Below are positions 1 through 6,577 of a stretch of 20,456 nt of DNA, piece after piece; the first letter of the stretch is position 1, and each line of letters begins with the position of its first letter. The position numbers were made by a program, and so were the translations under genes. The notes beneath the pieces are model-generated. The model saw nothing but the letters and a program-made list of their open reading frames with translations, was not told the origin of the DNA and ran no database searches. This DNA is from a virus, in the IMG/VR virus record IMGVR_UViG_3300047469_000040, positions 1 through 20,456 of that record. One strand, given 5' to 3'.

Positions 1-765
1 ATGGGCCATGCGGCCGTCACCTCGGACGACGAGCACTACGCCGCCGAGAGCTATGCCCGAGGGGGCGTGGGTCAGGCGGGCGTCACGCTGGCGCCCATGT
101 CGGCGTGGATCGATGACTGGGCATTGACCAGCCACGCCAGCGTCGAGGACCCGCTGGCCGACATGCAACTGGAAGCCCGCGGACCGCAGTTCAGCTACCG
201 CCTGCACCTCACGTCGAGCAAGCCGCTGGTGCTGCAAGGCACGCAGGGATTCAGCCAGAAATCGGAGCAAGGCCAGGCGTCGTACTACTACAGTCAGCCG
301 TTCTTTCAGGCCGAAGGAAGCCTGGAGATCGACGGCAAAACCTACCAGGTGACCGGCCCCGCCTGGCTGGACCGCGAATGGAGCAGCCAGCCGTTGACAG
401 AAAACCAGACCGGCTGGGACTGGTTCTCGCTGCACCTGAGCGACGGTGCCGACGTGATGCTCTATCGCATGCGGCAGGAGGACGGCGAACCGTACCTGAC
501 CGGAACCTGGATCAATGCCGATGGCAGTACCCAACGGCTTGAGGCGAAAGACATCGCGCTTGAGCCGCTGGACACCACCGACGTCGAAGGCCGCGACATG
601 CCCACCCGCTGGTCGGTAAAAATTCCGGGTAAAGCCGTGGATGTCACCGTGGAAGCGCTCAATCCCCACGCCTGGATGAACCTGCAGATCCCCTATTGGG
701 AAGGCCCGGTTCAGATCAGTGGCAGTCAGAAAGGCGTGGGGTATCTGGAGATGACGGGGTATTGA
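1..765 (+). CDS. AttH/CrtC-family lipocalin-like protein, 3' part
   Basis: This is the C-terminal 254 residues of a protein of the AttH / hydroxyneurosporene-synthase-like (lipocalin-like, CrtC-related) family. Family members are usually about 350 residues, so the gene very probably starts left of the window; the ATG at base 1 is likely internal. The clearest family signature is WLDREWSS near residues 122-129 followed by GWDWFSLHL near 138-146 and a Met-Leu-Tyr-Arg strand after it, in an otherwise beta-rich sequence. In Pseudomonas, relatives often sit beside an FtsX-type ABC transporter and are predicted to be exported, but neither the transporter nor a signal peptide can be seen here. The biochemical role in bacteria without carotenoid synthesis is not established. 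It is a host chromosomal gene outside the prophage. Family assignment is fairly secure; function is open. Confidence 0.78.
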   Translation: MGHAAVTSDDEHYAAESYARGGVGQAGVTLAPMSAWIDDWALTSHASVEDPLADMQLEARGPQFSYRLHLTSSKPLVLQGTQGFSQKSEQGQASYYYSQPFFQAEGSLEIDGKTYQVTGPAWLDREWSSQPLTENQTGWDWFSLHLSDGADVMLYRMRQEDGEPYLTGTWINADGSTQRLEAKDIALEPLDTTDVEGRDMPTRWSVKIPGKAVDVTVEALNPHAWMNLQIPYWEGPVQISGSQKGVGYLEMTGY

Positions 766-822
766 GATCCTGCGATTGACACGGAATCAGTCGGAGCAGG
801 CTTGGTGCGGGCCGGTTTCGGA

Positions 823-1119
823 CGAAGGCGGTGGGTCCGGCGGTATCGTTGGTGACTGGACCGGCGCATTCGCTGCCCTCGTCACCTCGGACGTCTCCTA
901 CAGGTACCCCAGCGTTACAGGCGAAGGCGGTGGGTCAGGTGGCATTGTTGGTGACTGAACCGGCGCATTCGCTGCCCTCGTAACCTCGGACGTCTCCCAC
1001 AGGGACCGCAACGTTACGGGCGAATGCGGTGGGTAGGCGGCATCGGTGGTGACTGGACCGGCGCATTCGCTGCCCTCGTCACCTCGGAAGTCTCCTACAG
1101 GTACTGCAGCGTTACAGGG
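823..1119. repeat. Three tandem 99-bp intergenic repeats
   Basis: Three head-to-tail copies start at 823, 922 and 1021, each 99 bp long, and differ by scattered substitutions. Each begins with CGAAGGCGGTGGG (CGAATGCGGTGGG in the third), runs through GGCGCATTCGCTGCC, and ends with CTCC(T/C)ACAGG, a spacer and CGTTACAGG. Inside the unit GGTGAC (851-856 in copy 1) faces GTCACC (881-886), and read on the minus strand GGCAGCGAATGCGCC can fold into a small hairpin with a bulged A. This resembles the REP-type extragenic palindromes common in Pseudomonas, here as a longer composite unit. The length is divisible by three, so open frames cross it, but stop codons and sequence drift argue against coding. 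It occupies most of the 500-bp gap between the lipocalin-like gene and the truncated amidotransferase start. Confidence 0.85.
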
Positions 1120-1270
1120 CTTGAGACGAGCATCGGCCGGTCAGTGCGATGTCAGACTCACGCCCGGCTTATAACTCATCGTTCTAAAACTCTCACAATC
1201 CCTGCCGGTCAGTCTTTGGGTAGCCGGACGTCCCGTCTACGTTCCCCAACGGAAAACCGGTAAGGATTAT
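1120..1270 (+). promoter_or_regulatory. Upstream region of the interrupted amidotransferase gene
   Basis: This 150-bp stretch between the last 99-bp repeat and the MCGLAG start codon must hold the promoter of the host gene that begins at 1271. A Shine-Dalgarno-like AAGGA lies at 1262-1266, four bases before the ATG. AT-richer sequence around 1168-1198 (TTATAACT, TTCTAAAACT) could include promoter elements, but I cannot assign -35 and -10 boxes with confidence. No terminator for the lipocalin-like gene is evident. Confidence 0.35.
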
Positions 1271-1309
1271 ATGTGCGGATTAGCTGGTGTATGCCAGATG
1301 CGCCTTTAA
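1271..1309 (+). pseudogene. 5' remnant of class II glutamine amidotransferase gene cut by the prophage
   Basis: A ribosome binding site (AAGGA, 1262-1266) precedes ATG TGC GGA TTA GCT GGT, which reads MCGLAG, and the frame stops after 12 residues at 1309. Met-Cys-Gly-(Leu/Ile)-Ala-Gly is the hallmark N-terminus of Ntn-type glutamine amidotransferases of the asparagine synthase family, where Cys2 becomes the catalytic nucleophile. In Pseudomonas the best fit is the N-acetylglutaminylglutamine (NAGGN) amidotransferase, an osmoprotectant enzyme whose N-terminus I recall as starting MCGL. After about the sixth codon the sequence turns into phage DNA. I infer that the rest of the gene lies beyond the other prophage end and that the attachment core includes some of these first codons. 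The identity rests on six residues plus the RBS, so it is a plausible but unproven call. Confidence 0.5.
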
Positions 1310-1329
1310 TGGGCGTCTGGCGCTAATCC
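1277..1329. other. Dyad at the left prophage boundary (putative att region)
   Basis: A nested dyad spans the point where the host gene start ends. The outer arms GGATTAGC (1277-1284) and GCTAATCC (1322-1329) are exact inverted repeats. The inner arms GCCAGATGCGCC (1293-1304) and GGGCGTCTGGC (1311-1321) pair around a TTTAAT loop with one G-U pair and one mismatch. The outer left arm lies inside the MCGLAG codons. I infer that this is the attL/attR region of the prophage. It might also act as an RNA structure, although no T-run follows it directly, so it is not a typical terminator. The exact core needs the other prophage end. Confidence 0.4.
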
Positions 1330-1361
1330 AAGGCGCTGTTTTCCCCTACTTTCCCCGCCAA

Positions 1362-1383
1362 TTGGTACAAAAAGTGGTACGAG
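1362..1383. promoter_or_regulatory. Paired TGGTAC direct repeats, possible integrase arm sites
   Basis: TTGGTACAAA and GTGGTACGAG place two TGGTAC hexamers 12 bp apart (1363-1368 and 1375-1380), in the same orientation, about 35 bp inside the proposed attachment dyad. Short direct repeats at this distance from a core are what arm-type binding sites of tyrosine recombinases look like. No integrase gene is in the window to test it against, so this is an inference from position and spacing. Confidence 0.3.
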
Positions 1384-1502
1384 ATTCACCACCCCTTCCC
1401 CGGCGTTCTGCCGACCGAACACAATCCCACTATCACGTTTGTCATGCACCTCATCCGGCTACCTGCCAGAATATGACCATACGAAACCTAAAGGACACCA
1501 AA
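1384..1502. other. Left phage end, non-coding leader of the 1503 gene
   Basis: This stretch links the putative attachment region to the first phage gene. It is pyrimidine-rich at its left side (CACCACCCCTTCCCC) and becomes more AT-rich toward the gene, with CAGAATATGACCATACG near 1468-1484 as a possible -10 area. An AAAGGACACC Shine-Dalgarno region ends three bases before the ATG at 1503. I see no convincing -35 box, tRNA or terminator here. Confidence 0.3.
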
Positions 1503-1775
1503 ATGCTTTCTCGCCTGCGCGACTTGTTTTTCACTCAGATGATCAGCGCTTCAGAAGATGCCGCACCCGTATTCAGCGAAAGATCCGCTCGGGAAGACTT
1601 TGAGCGCGAAACCTCGCGCGCCACCGGTGGGCGATTGAGTCGCCAGGCCGATGGCACCTATTACGATCATGCGGTTGAGGCTATGTGGCAGGGGTGGCTA
1701 TCTTGCGCGAAACACAATCATGCGATAGTCGTGCTCCAGCACGAAGAAAAGCAGATCAGTGATAAAGCATGGTGA
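1503..1775 (+). CDS. Small hypothetical phage protein, only rightward gene
   Basis: This 90-residue protein is chosen to start at ATG 1503 because AAAGGACACC directly precedes it; the open frame upstream to 1287 has no ribosome binding site and runs through the attachment region. The N-terminal third is amphipathic (LSRLRDLFFTQMI), the middle is charged, and the segment YYDHAVEAMWQGWLSCA (near residues 57-73) resembles the W-x-x-W motif with preceding Tyr seen in many short phage proteins of unknown role. There is no signal peptide or transmembrane helix. It lies between the putative attachment site and the fibre genes and converges on the S74 fibre gene with only three bases between the two stop codons. 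Being alone on its strand at the prophage edge, it could be expressed during lysogeny as a moron-type gene. No function can be named. Confidence 0.7.
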   Translation: MLSRLRDLFFTQMISASEDAAPVFSERSAREDFERETSRATGGRLSRQADGTYYDHAVEAMWQGWLSCAKHNHAIVVLQHEEKQISDKAW

Positions 1776-1778
1776 CCA

Positions 1779-3230
1779 TCAAGCTGCTTTGATGCTGGCC
1801 GGCTGGTCCAGAAGGCTTTCAAGATCGCTAAGTCGCGCCTCAAAACCTGCCGCGATGAAGAGCAGCAGGCCTTCTTGACGGAACGAGTATCGATCGCCAG
1901 CAATTTGTATTTGCTCCCTTCGAGCAGGCTCGACAACTTCTGTCCATGCTTCACTTTCCAAAATCTGAATGGGCTGTCCAGAAGCATCGACAATTTCAGA
2001 GGCGCTGTAGACGGCCGCGTACTCGCGTGTCTTTTCCGGGTAATCGACAAATTGGTCATCCCATTTGTCATAGCAAATAAAGCTGTAGGCCATCGGGTCA
2101 AGATCGTGCTCTTCCATGATCTCGATTGCCCGCTGCACAGTCATGCCAATGTGATGACGTGCTGCGTCTCCACCCTTATCAGCCACAGCAGACAGAAACT
2201 GGAACGTGCCGATTTCCTTTGCCATCTGCTTGGCAGCAGCCATCTCGTGAGCCGACATAGCGCGGACCTCAGTTTTTTCTCGCGCATCAGATGTGCTTAT
2301 CGTGGCCGTAGCCGCGTAGAGTTGCGACCAGCGACGTGTGAGGTCGCCAAGCGGTTGAGTTGCATCAGCGCCAGGGCGGAAAGTATAGGCACCTGCGGAT
2401 GCGGTCACCTCAACACGCACAGCCCCATTCGTCACAACCTGCATAGGGGTGTTGCCGACAACACCAACCTGGCCGCCTGAGGCAGTTGCCGACATAAATG
2501 ACCTTGAAGACCCATCCCCTGAGACGATCAGCGGCAGGCTGTTGATGTTGTCGGCGCCGATACCGACGTTGCCGTTCAGCCAGTGGCGCCCAGCGCTGGG
2601 CGCATAGATGGCGTAGCCTGTTGACTGTCCGATGTTCAACGCAGCGTTGTTTGTACCGTTGACCAAGTCTTGAATCCTGATCCCGGCGTTACTAGCGATG
2701 CTGCCGCCACCGGTTTTGGTGATGTCGGCGATGTCGATCGCAAAGCGATTGGCGATGACGCCAGAGCCTGAGTGGTTTGCGCGCGAGATCAAGCCCGCCA
2801 TGGTGGCCAGTGTCCCGGATCCGGCGTAGGTCATCCTGTCCTGGAACGCGAACATGTGATCTTGCGCGTTATTGCCCTGAAGGAGCGTCGTTGCGTCGAA
2901 AGCCCCGTATCCACCATAGTCCGTCACCCCGCTCATCACGGTACGGTCTGCGTAGGCATGGCAGTCGGTCAAACCCACCACGTTCCGTGCAACCACAAAC
3001 GCATCCCGCAGTGTCTGACCTGAAATTTCTTGATCGCCCACGATCATTGATGGAGCGCGTAGGCGTTTGGTCGAGTCAATACTGACCATCCCGACCTTGG
3101 CGGCGTTGAAGGCCGCATCACTTGCATAGTTGATCCGGTCTACCAGATTTCGGTAGTCAAGCAAGCTCTTGATGTCCTTGGACGTCAGGCCATCGAGCGT
3201 CTGAAGGTTGTCAGTTCTTAGGGTGCTCAT
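1779..3230 (-). CDS. Tail fibre protein with C-terminal S74 chaperone domain
   Basis: This 483-residue protein is the distal receptor-binding fibre of the prophage. Residues 1 to about 300 are Gly/Ser/Ala/Asn-rich and likely beta-structured. From about 283 (LGDLTRRWSQLYAATATIS) the sequence matches the intramolecular chaperone / peptidase S74 domain of endosialidase-type fibres. The cleavage motif SDAREK has its serine near residue 314, and RHHIGM (about 358-363) supplies the conserved His-x-Gly region. The C-terminus ends in a helix (about 451-475) as these trimerising domains do. In the family the domain guides trimer folding and cuts itself off before that serine. The ATG overlaps the TAA of the upstream adaptor gene by one base (TAATG), so the two are translationally coupled. 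No enzymatic depolymerase motif is recognised in the N-terminal part. Confidence 0.88.
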   Translation of the reverse strand: MSTLRTDNLQTLDGLTSKDIKSLLDYRNLVDRINYASDAAFNAAKVGMVSIDSTKRLRAPSMIVGDQEISGQTLRDAFVVARNVVGLTDCHAYADRTVMSGVTDYGGYGAFDATTLLQGNNAQDHMFAFQDRMTYAGSGTLATMAGLISRANHSGSGVIANRFAIDIADITKTGGGSIASNAGIRIQDLVNGTNNAALNIGQSTGYAIYAPSAGRHWLNGNVGIGADNINSLPLIVSGDGSSRSFMSATASGGQVGVVGNTPMQVVTNGAVRVEVTASAGAYTFRPGADATQPLGDLTRRWSQLYAATATISTSDAREKTEVRAMSAHEMAAAKQMAKEIGTFQFLSAVADKGGDAARHHIGMTVQRAIEIMEEHDLDPMAYSFICYDKWDDQFVDYPEKTREYAAVYSASEIVDASGQPIQILESEAWTEVVEPARREQIQIAGDRYSFRQEGLLLFIAAGFEARLSDLESLLDQPASIKAA

Positions 3231-3967
3231 TAATGAAGCTCTCCATCAGCAATGGTGTAGAAGGAACCCGACCCGACTGTTACCGTCTGGCCCGAAGCAA
3301 TTGTCATGGTTGGCCCGAATGACCAGGCGTTCTTACCAGCAGGTATGGTCACGCTGTTATTGATCGTTTGGCCGTGCCACGAAATTTCGGAAAATGCAGA
3401 TGCCGTAACAGGGACGCTACCAGTTATTTGTGCTTGGAGGTTTGCATCAGCGTCGGCGCGCTGGGCCGCTTCTGTAGCCACGGAACTGGCAACAAAAGAC
3501 TTTGTTGCGGCGTCCTGCGCATTAACCGGATTGGCCAGGTTGACGATTCGCCTGCCCTGAGCGTCGTAATTGACCCCGCCCCGCGGATACCTGAGCGCTC
3601 TTGATCCATCCTCAAGAACCTGCTGAATGAGCATCGTCAGATAGTCGAAGACATCTTCATGAATCTCTGCGAAGTAATCACCCTGATTCCTCAGGTCTGT
3701 CAGTTGCTGCAAGCTCATGACCCGAGAGATGGTCAGGGTTTCGCCGGTGGCCACGGGAGCCGACGTTGTGATCGACCCTCCGATCTGAGACCCAGCGCCC
3801 GCCACGGTGTAATCCGAATTCAGGATCAGCGGGATAATGAAGCCGTCAACGGTTCGCCTGAGGACGACCAGATCGGCATCCTTGAAGAACCTGAATCCCA
3901 CCGGGAAGTTGACGGTTGATGAGTTGCCGTCGTACTGAACGACGCTCGTCGTGTTGGATACGGTCAA
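3230..3967 (-). CDS. T7 gp17-like tail fibre adaptor protein
   Basis: This 245-residue protein carries the T7 tail-fibre N-terminal domain that anchors a fibre to the tail. The opening VVQYDGNSSTVNFPVGFRFF (about 9-28), the DYTVAG strand, the ISRVMSLQQLTDL segment (80-92) and DAQGRRIVNLANPVNAQDA (135-153) align well with the start of T7 gp17, whose equivalent reads DARGRRIVNLAN. A short helical stretch follows (about 160-180) and then a small beta-rich end (SWHGQTI to the C-terminus). I start it at TTG 3967: AGGAG lies eight bases upstream, and the product begins MTVSNTTS. The longer frame from a GTG at 4000 would run through a terminator hairpin and add implausible residues. It lacks a receptor-binding tip, so it probably serves as the connector for the S74 fibre encoded immediately downstream. 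Confidence 0.85.
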   Translation of the reverse strand: MTVSNTTSVVQYDGNSSTVNFPVGFRFFKDADLVVLRRTVDGFIIPLILNSDYTVAGAGSQIGGSITTSAPVATGETLTISRVMSLQQLTDLRNQGDYFAEIHEDVFDYLTMLIQQVLEDGSRALRYPRGGVNYDAQGRRIVNLANPVNAQDAATKSFVASSVATEAAQRADADANLQAQITGSVPVTASAFSEISWHGQTINNSVTIPAGKNAWSFGPTMTIASGQTVTVGSGSFYTIADGELH

Positions 3968-3987
3968 AATGGCTGCTCCTGAAATGC

Positions 3988-4013
3988 AAAAACCCCGCAC
4001 TTGGCGGGGTTTT
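3988..4013 (-). terminator. Rho-independent terminator before the fibre genes
   Basis: AAAACCCCGC (3989-3998) pairs with GCGGGGTTTT (4004-4013) around a five-base loop; on the minus strand the hairpin is followed by a run of five T. The stem is flanked by A/T runs on both sides, so it could work in both directions. It lies between the stop of the large internal protein gene at 4028 and the fibre adaptor start at 3967, and probably lowers or separates fibre transcription from the upstream module. Confidence 0.85.
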
Positions 4014-4027
4014 GGGATGGGATTGGG

Positions 4028-6577
4028 TTATCTCGTTATGCCGAGAGGGTCGATGTAGCTCTGCGATGGCTTGACCAGAAACTGCTGCCCGTTTTCCTTT
4101 TGAATGCGTTGCTCGTTTCGTCTCAGCGAACCGGGGTTCATGGCCTCCTGGACTGAGTAGAAGAACAGGTGGTCCATGGCGATGCGGGTGTAGAACAGGT
4201 TCATGAAGGGCGTGTTGTTCTGCGCCAGCCTGAACGCGGAGGACGCAGCGTCATCACCGGACCGGAGCTTTGACCAAAGGTCGATAGCACTGGCGGCTGT
4301 GCCCAGCACCGGGCCGGCGGCGGATTCCAGAGGCTTGTTGCCGAACCGGCTGGCCTCGCCGAACAGGTAATCCCCAAAGATGCCCATGCCGCCGCCCTGA
4401 ACCATCGCGGCAATCCACGTCTTGGGGTCTTCTGGCGAGCGCGGGGTGCGCTGCTTGATCACGTCCTTGGACGCCATCGACAGGTAGCCGAAAGCAGTGG
4501 TCCACAGCAGCAACTGGGCCATGGCTAGGCGCTCACCGTTACCGTTGCTCAGCGCTGACAGAAAGTCCTTGCTGCCGCGATAGCCTTGGCCCAATGGAGT
4601 TGGGGTGTAGCCACGCCCGTACAGCTCGCGCCCGATCGTCTTCTGCATGTAGGCGGCGGGGAAGCTTTTGAACTGGGTGACAAAACGGATCAGCTCGCCC
4701 GGGATGGTGCCGGGCCGGGTGCCCTGGTTGATGATCGATCGTGTGCGCGCATCGGGCTCGAGCACTGCATAACTCACCCGGTCATTCACGTAGGCGCGCA
4801 GGCTGCGGTCCAGGTCTTCACGGGTTTCGCGGATAGCAGCATCGTTCGCCGGTCGCCCAAGGTCCTGCAGGTGCTGGGTGATTCGCTCGTCGGTGATGGA
4901 GGCGATGCCGTCGGTGGTCATGTAGTCCTTGCCGTCTGCCATCTTCGTTTCCATTTCCCGCATCAGGTCCCACTTCCCAGCGTCCATGCCGTACAGCGAG
5001 AGGGCGCGCTGATACTGAGGGTCAAGATCGCCCCAGCCCTTGGCTTTGTTGTGGGCCAGGTCGTGGGCCATCATCAGTCCTGCGCTGGCCTTGTTGGCAT
5101 CGGTCCACCACGACAAGCCGTTCAGCTTGAAGAACAGCGACATGCCTCGGCTCATCTTGCCGCCCATGGAGTCGTCGGCCGAGAACCGGCGCATGATCTC
5201 GCCGCGCATCGAGTCGGCATAAACACCAAAGCTCGACAGTACCTGGCGTTGTTCATCGCTGCCGCGGCCTTTCACCAGACCGGCAGTCATCTCACCGAGC
5301 GACCCAAGGTAGCTCTTGCCCTGATAGCGGAACTCGCTGGCCGCCACCGGCAGGTCGGTGAAGCTGGACAATAGCGCGCCGCCAAGCTTGGAAAGAGATT
5401 GCCAGGCCCGGACGTTGGCCGAAATCCGAGCGGCGTAGGAACTGCCCGCGATACGGGTATGGCCGCTCACTTCCTTGTATCGGTTGTCCAGCACGCCACG
5501 CCGAGCATCGTTGAAGTTCTTCAGCGCCGCAGGGTCGCCGCCCTTTCGGACATCTTCCTTGATGATGTCCAGCGCCATGTTCAGGTTCGCTTCCGGGTTC
5601 GTGCCGAGCTTGCGCATCAGCGCGGTGTTCTGCCCAGAAAGGTCAAGGCCTCGGAGCACCGCTTCTCGCAGGTTGCCGGTGCCATACAGCTTGTTGTACT
5701 CGTGCCACGCCACGCCGTCGGCGAAGTGCAGCACGCGTTCCTGACTGAGCTTTTTGGCAAGGTTGGCCGGGCCTTTGAATCCGCTCGGAACCGCGCCGGT
5801 GTCGGCTTTCAGGTGGTCGCCGGACAGCAGCCCGTCGTACACGCCTTTGAGGAATTTCCCGGTATCGCCCACGCCGGCGAAGGTTTCCGGGTCGAGGCGC
5901 GGCAGGATGTCGGCCATCCACTTGTCGAACCCGGCAGCGCCCATGCGGTCGGCGTCGTGGCTCTGGCGGGCGATGTAGCCGGGGATCTTGCCGATCGATG
6001 CGCCCGCGCGGTTGGCATCGAGGCGGGTCGTCTCCTGGTATTTCTGGATGATCTTCGCAATTTCAACGACTTGCGGGTTCAGCCCCTTGGTGTCCAGGTC
6101 TTTGCCGAGTTTCCACAGCGCATCAGCGATGTCCTGATCCGAATCACCGCGAGTCAGCACCGGCAACAGGCCCGAGCTTTCCATGTCGTGGATCAGCCCA
6201 CCAATGTACGCATCGCCCAGCGCCTTCTGTTCGGCAGCCACAGACAACCGAGAACCCTGACGCGCAAGGTTGGTGCCCACGAGGAACGACTCGACGCCGA
6301 GATCTGGCCGGTCGGAGAAGTCGCGGCGGATGAACGAAACGAGCTCGGCACGGCGCCGCACGTTGATCAGTGCATTGCGCTTCTCAATGATGGCAGCGTG
6401 TTCAGCCTGCTTCGACAGGTCTTCGGCAGCTTGAAGCGTTGCCCGCTCCATGCCCAGCGCACCATCGCGCGCCATCAGTTCCTTTGCCCGGCCACGGAGC
6501 AGTTCGAATATCTCGACGATTTCCTGATCTTCGATATCGCCGGCGGCGGCCCGGACGGCCTCAACGCATGGGGTCAT
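4028..6577 (-). CDS. Large internal virion protein (gp16-like position), C-terminal component
   Basis: An 849-residue protein, mostly helical, at the place T7 keeps gp16, directly before the tail fibre. Notable stretches are a charged helical N-terminal third, IPGYIARQSHDADRMG near residues 195-210, a hydrophobic segment AMAQLLLWTTAFGYLSMA in the last quarter, and a Gly-rich QGGGMGIFGDYLFG after it, which could enter a membrane during ejection. I see no lysozyme or transglycosylase motif. The ATG overlaps the stop of the preceding gene (ATGA) and AAGGAACGGAAG gives it its own Shine-Dalgarno. By position and size I infer that it is one of the proteins ejected with the genome; the family name is not certain. 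Hypothetical proteins of this kind occur in podovirus prophages of proteobacteria. Confidence 0.7.
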   Translation of the reverse strand: MTPCVEAVRAAAGDIEDQEIVEIFELLRGRAKELMARDGALGMERATLQAAEDLSKQAEHAAIIEKRNALINVRRRAELVSFIRRDFSDRPDLGVESFLVGTNLARQGSRLSVAAEQKALGDAYIGGLIHDMESSGLLPVLTRGDSDQDIADALWKLGKDLDTKGLNPQVVEIAKIIQKYQETTRLDANRAGASIGKIPGYIARQSHDADRMGAAGFDKWMADILPRLDPETFAGVGDTGKFLKGVYDGLLSGDHLKADTGAVPSGFKGPANLAKKLSQERVLHFADGVAWHEYNKLYGTGNLREAVLRGLDLSGQNTALMRKLGTNPEANLNMALDIIKEDVRKGGDPAALKNFNDARRGVLDNRYKEVSGHTRIAGSSYAARISANVRAWQSLSKLGGALLSSFTDLPVAASEFRYQGKSYLGSLGEMTAGLVKGRGSDEQRQVLSSFGVYADSMRGEIMRRFSADDSMGGKMSRGMSLFFKLNGLSWWTDANKASAGLMMAHDLAHNKAKGWGDLDPQYQRALSLYGMDAGKWDLMREMETKMADGKDYMTTDGIASITDERITQHLQDLGRPANDAAIRETREDLDRSLRAYVNDRVSYAVLEPDARTRSIINQGTRPGTIPGELIRFVTQFKSFPAAYMQKTIGRELYGRGYTPTPLGQGYRGSKDFLSALSNGNGERLAMAQLLLWTTAFGYLSMASKDVIKQRTPRSPEDPKTWIAAMVQGGGMGIFGDYLFGEASRFGNKPLESAAGPVLGTAASAIDLWSKLRSGDDAASSAFRLAQNNTPFMNLFYTRIAMDHLFFYSVQEAMNPGSLRRNEQRIQKENGQQFLVKPSQSYIDPLGITR

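Noticed and set aside
823-1119. CRISPR array
   Set aside because: The units are 99 bp and contiguous with no unique spacers, unlike CRISPR repeats.
776-1263. Open frames encoding GGIVGDWTGAFAALVTS-like repeats
   Set aside because: They arise only because the 99-bp repeat is a multiple of three; stops interrupt them and there is no ribosome binding site.
1120-1400. tRNA gene as integration site
   Set aside because: No cloverleaf, T-loop motif or CCA end could be found; the MCGLAG start codons offer a better explanation for the site.
1287-1502. N-terminal extension of the small rightward gene
   Set aside because: It has no Shine-Dalgarno, crosses the proposed attachment dyad, and is rich in Pro/Arg/His unlike the rest; ATG 1503 has a good site.
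1779-3967. Diversity-generating retroelement (as in BPP-1)
   Set aside because: The head genes recall BPP-1, so I looked for a template/variable repeat and reverse transcriptase by the fibre genes; neither is present in this window.
3968-4000. GTG start giving MRGFCISGAA for the fibre adaptor
   Set aside because: This start lies in the loop/stem of the terminator and has no ribosome binding site; TTG 3967 has AGGAG at the right spacing.
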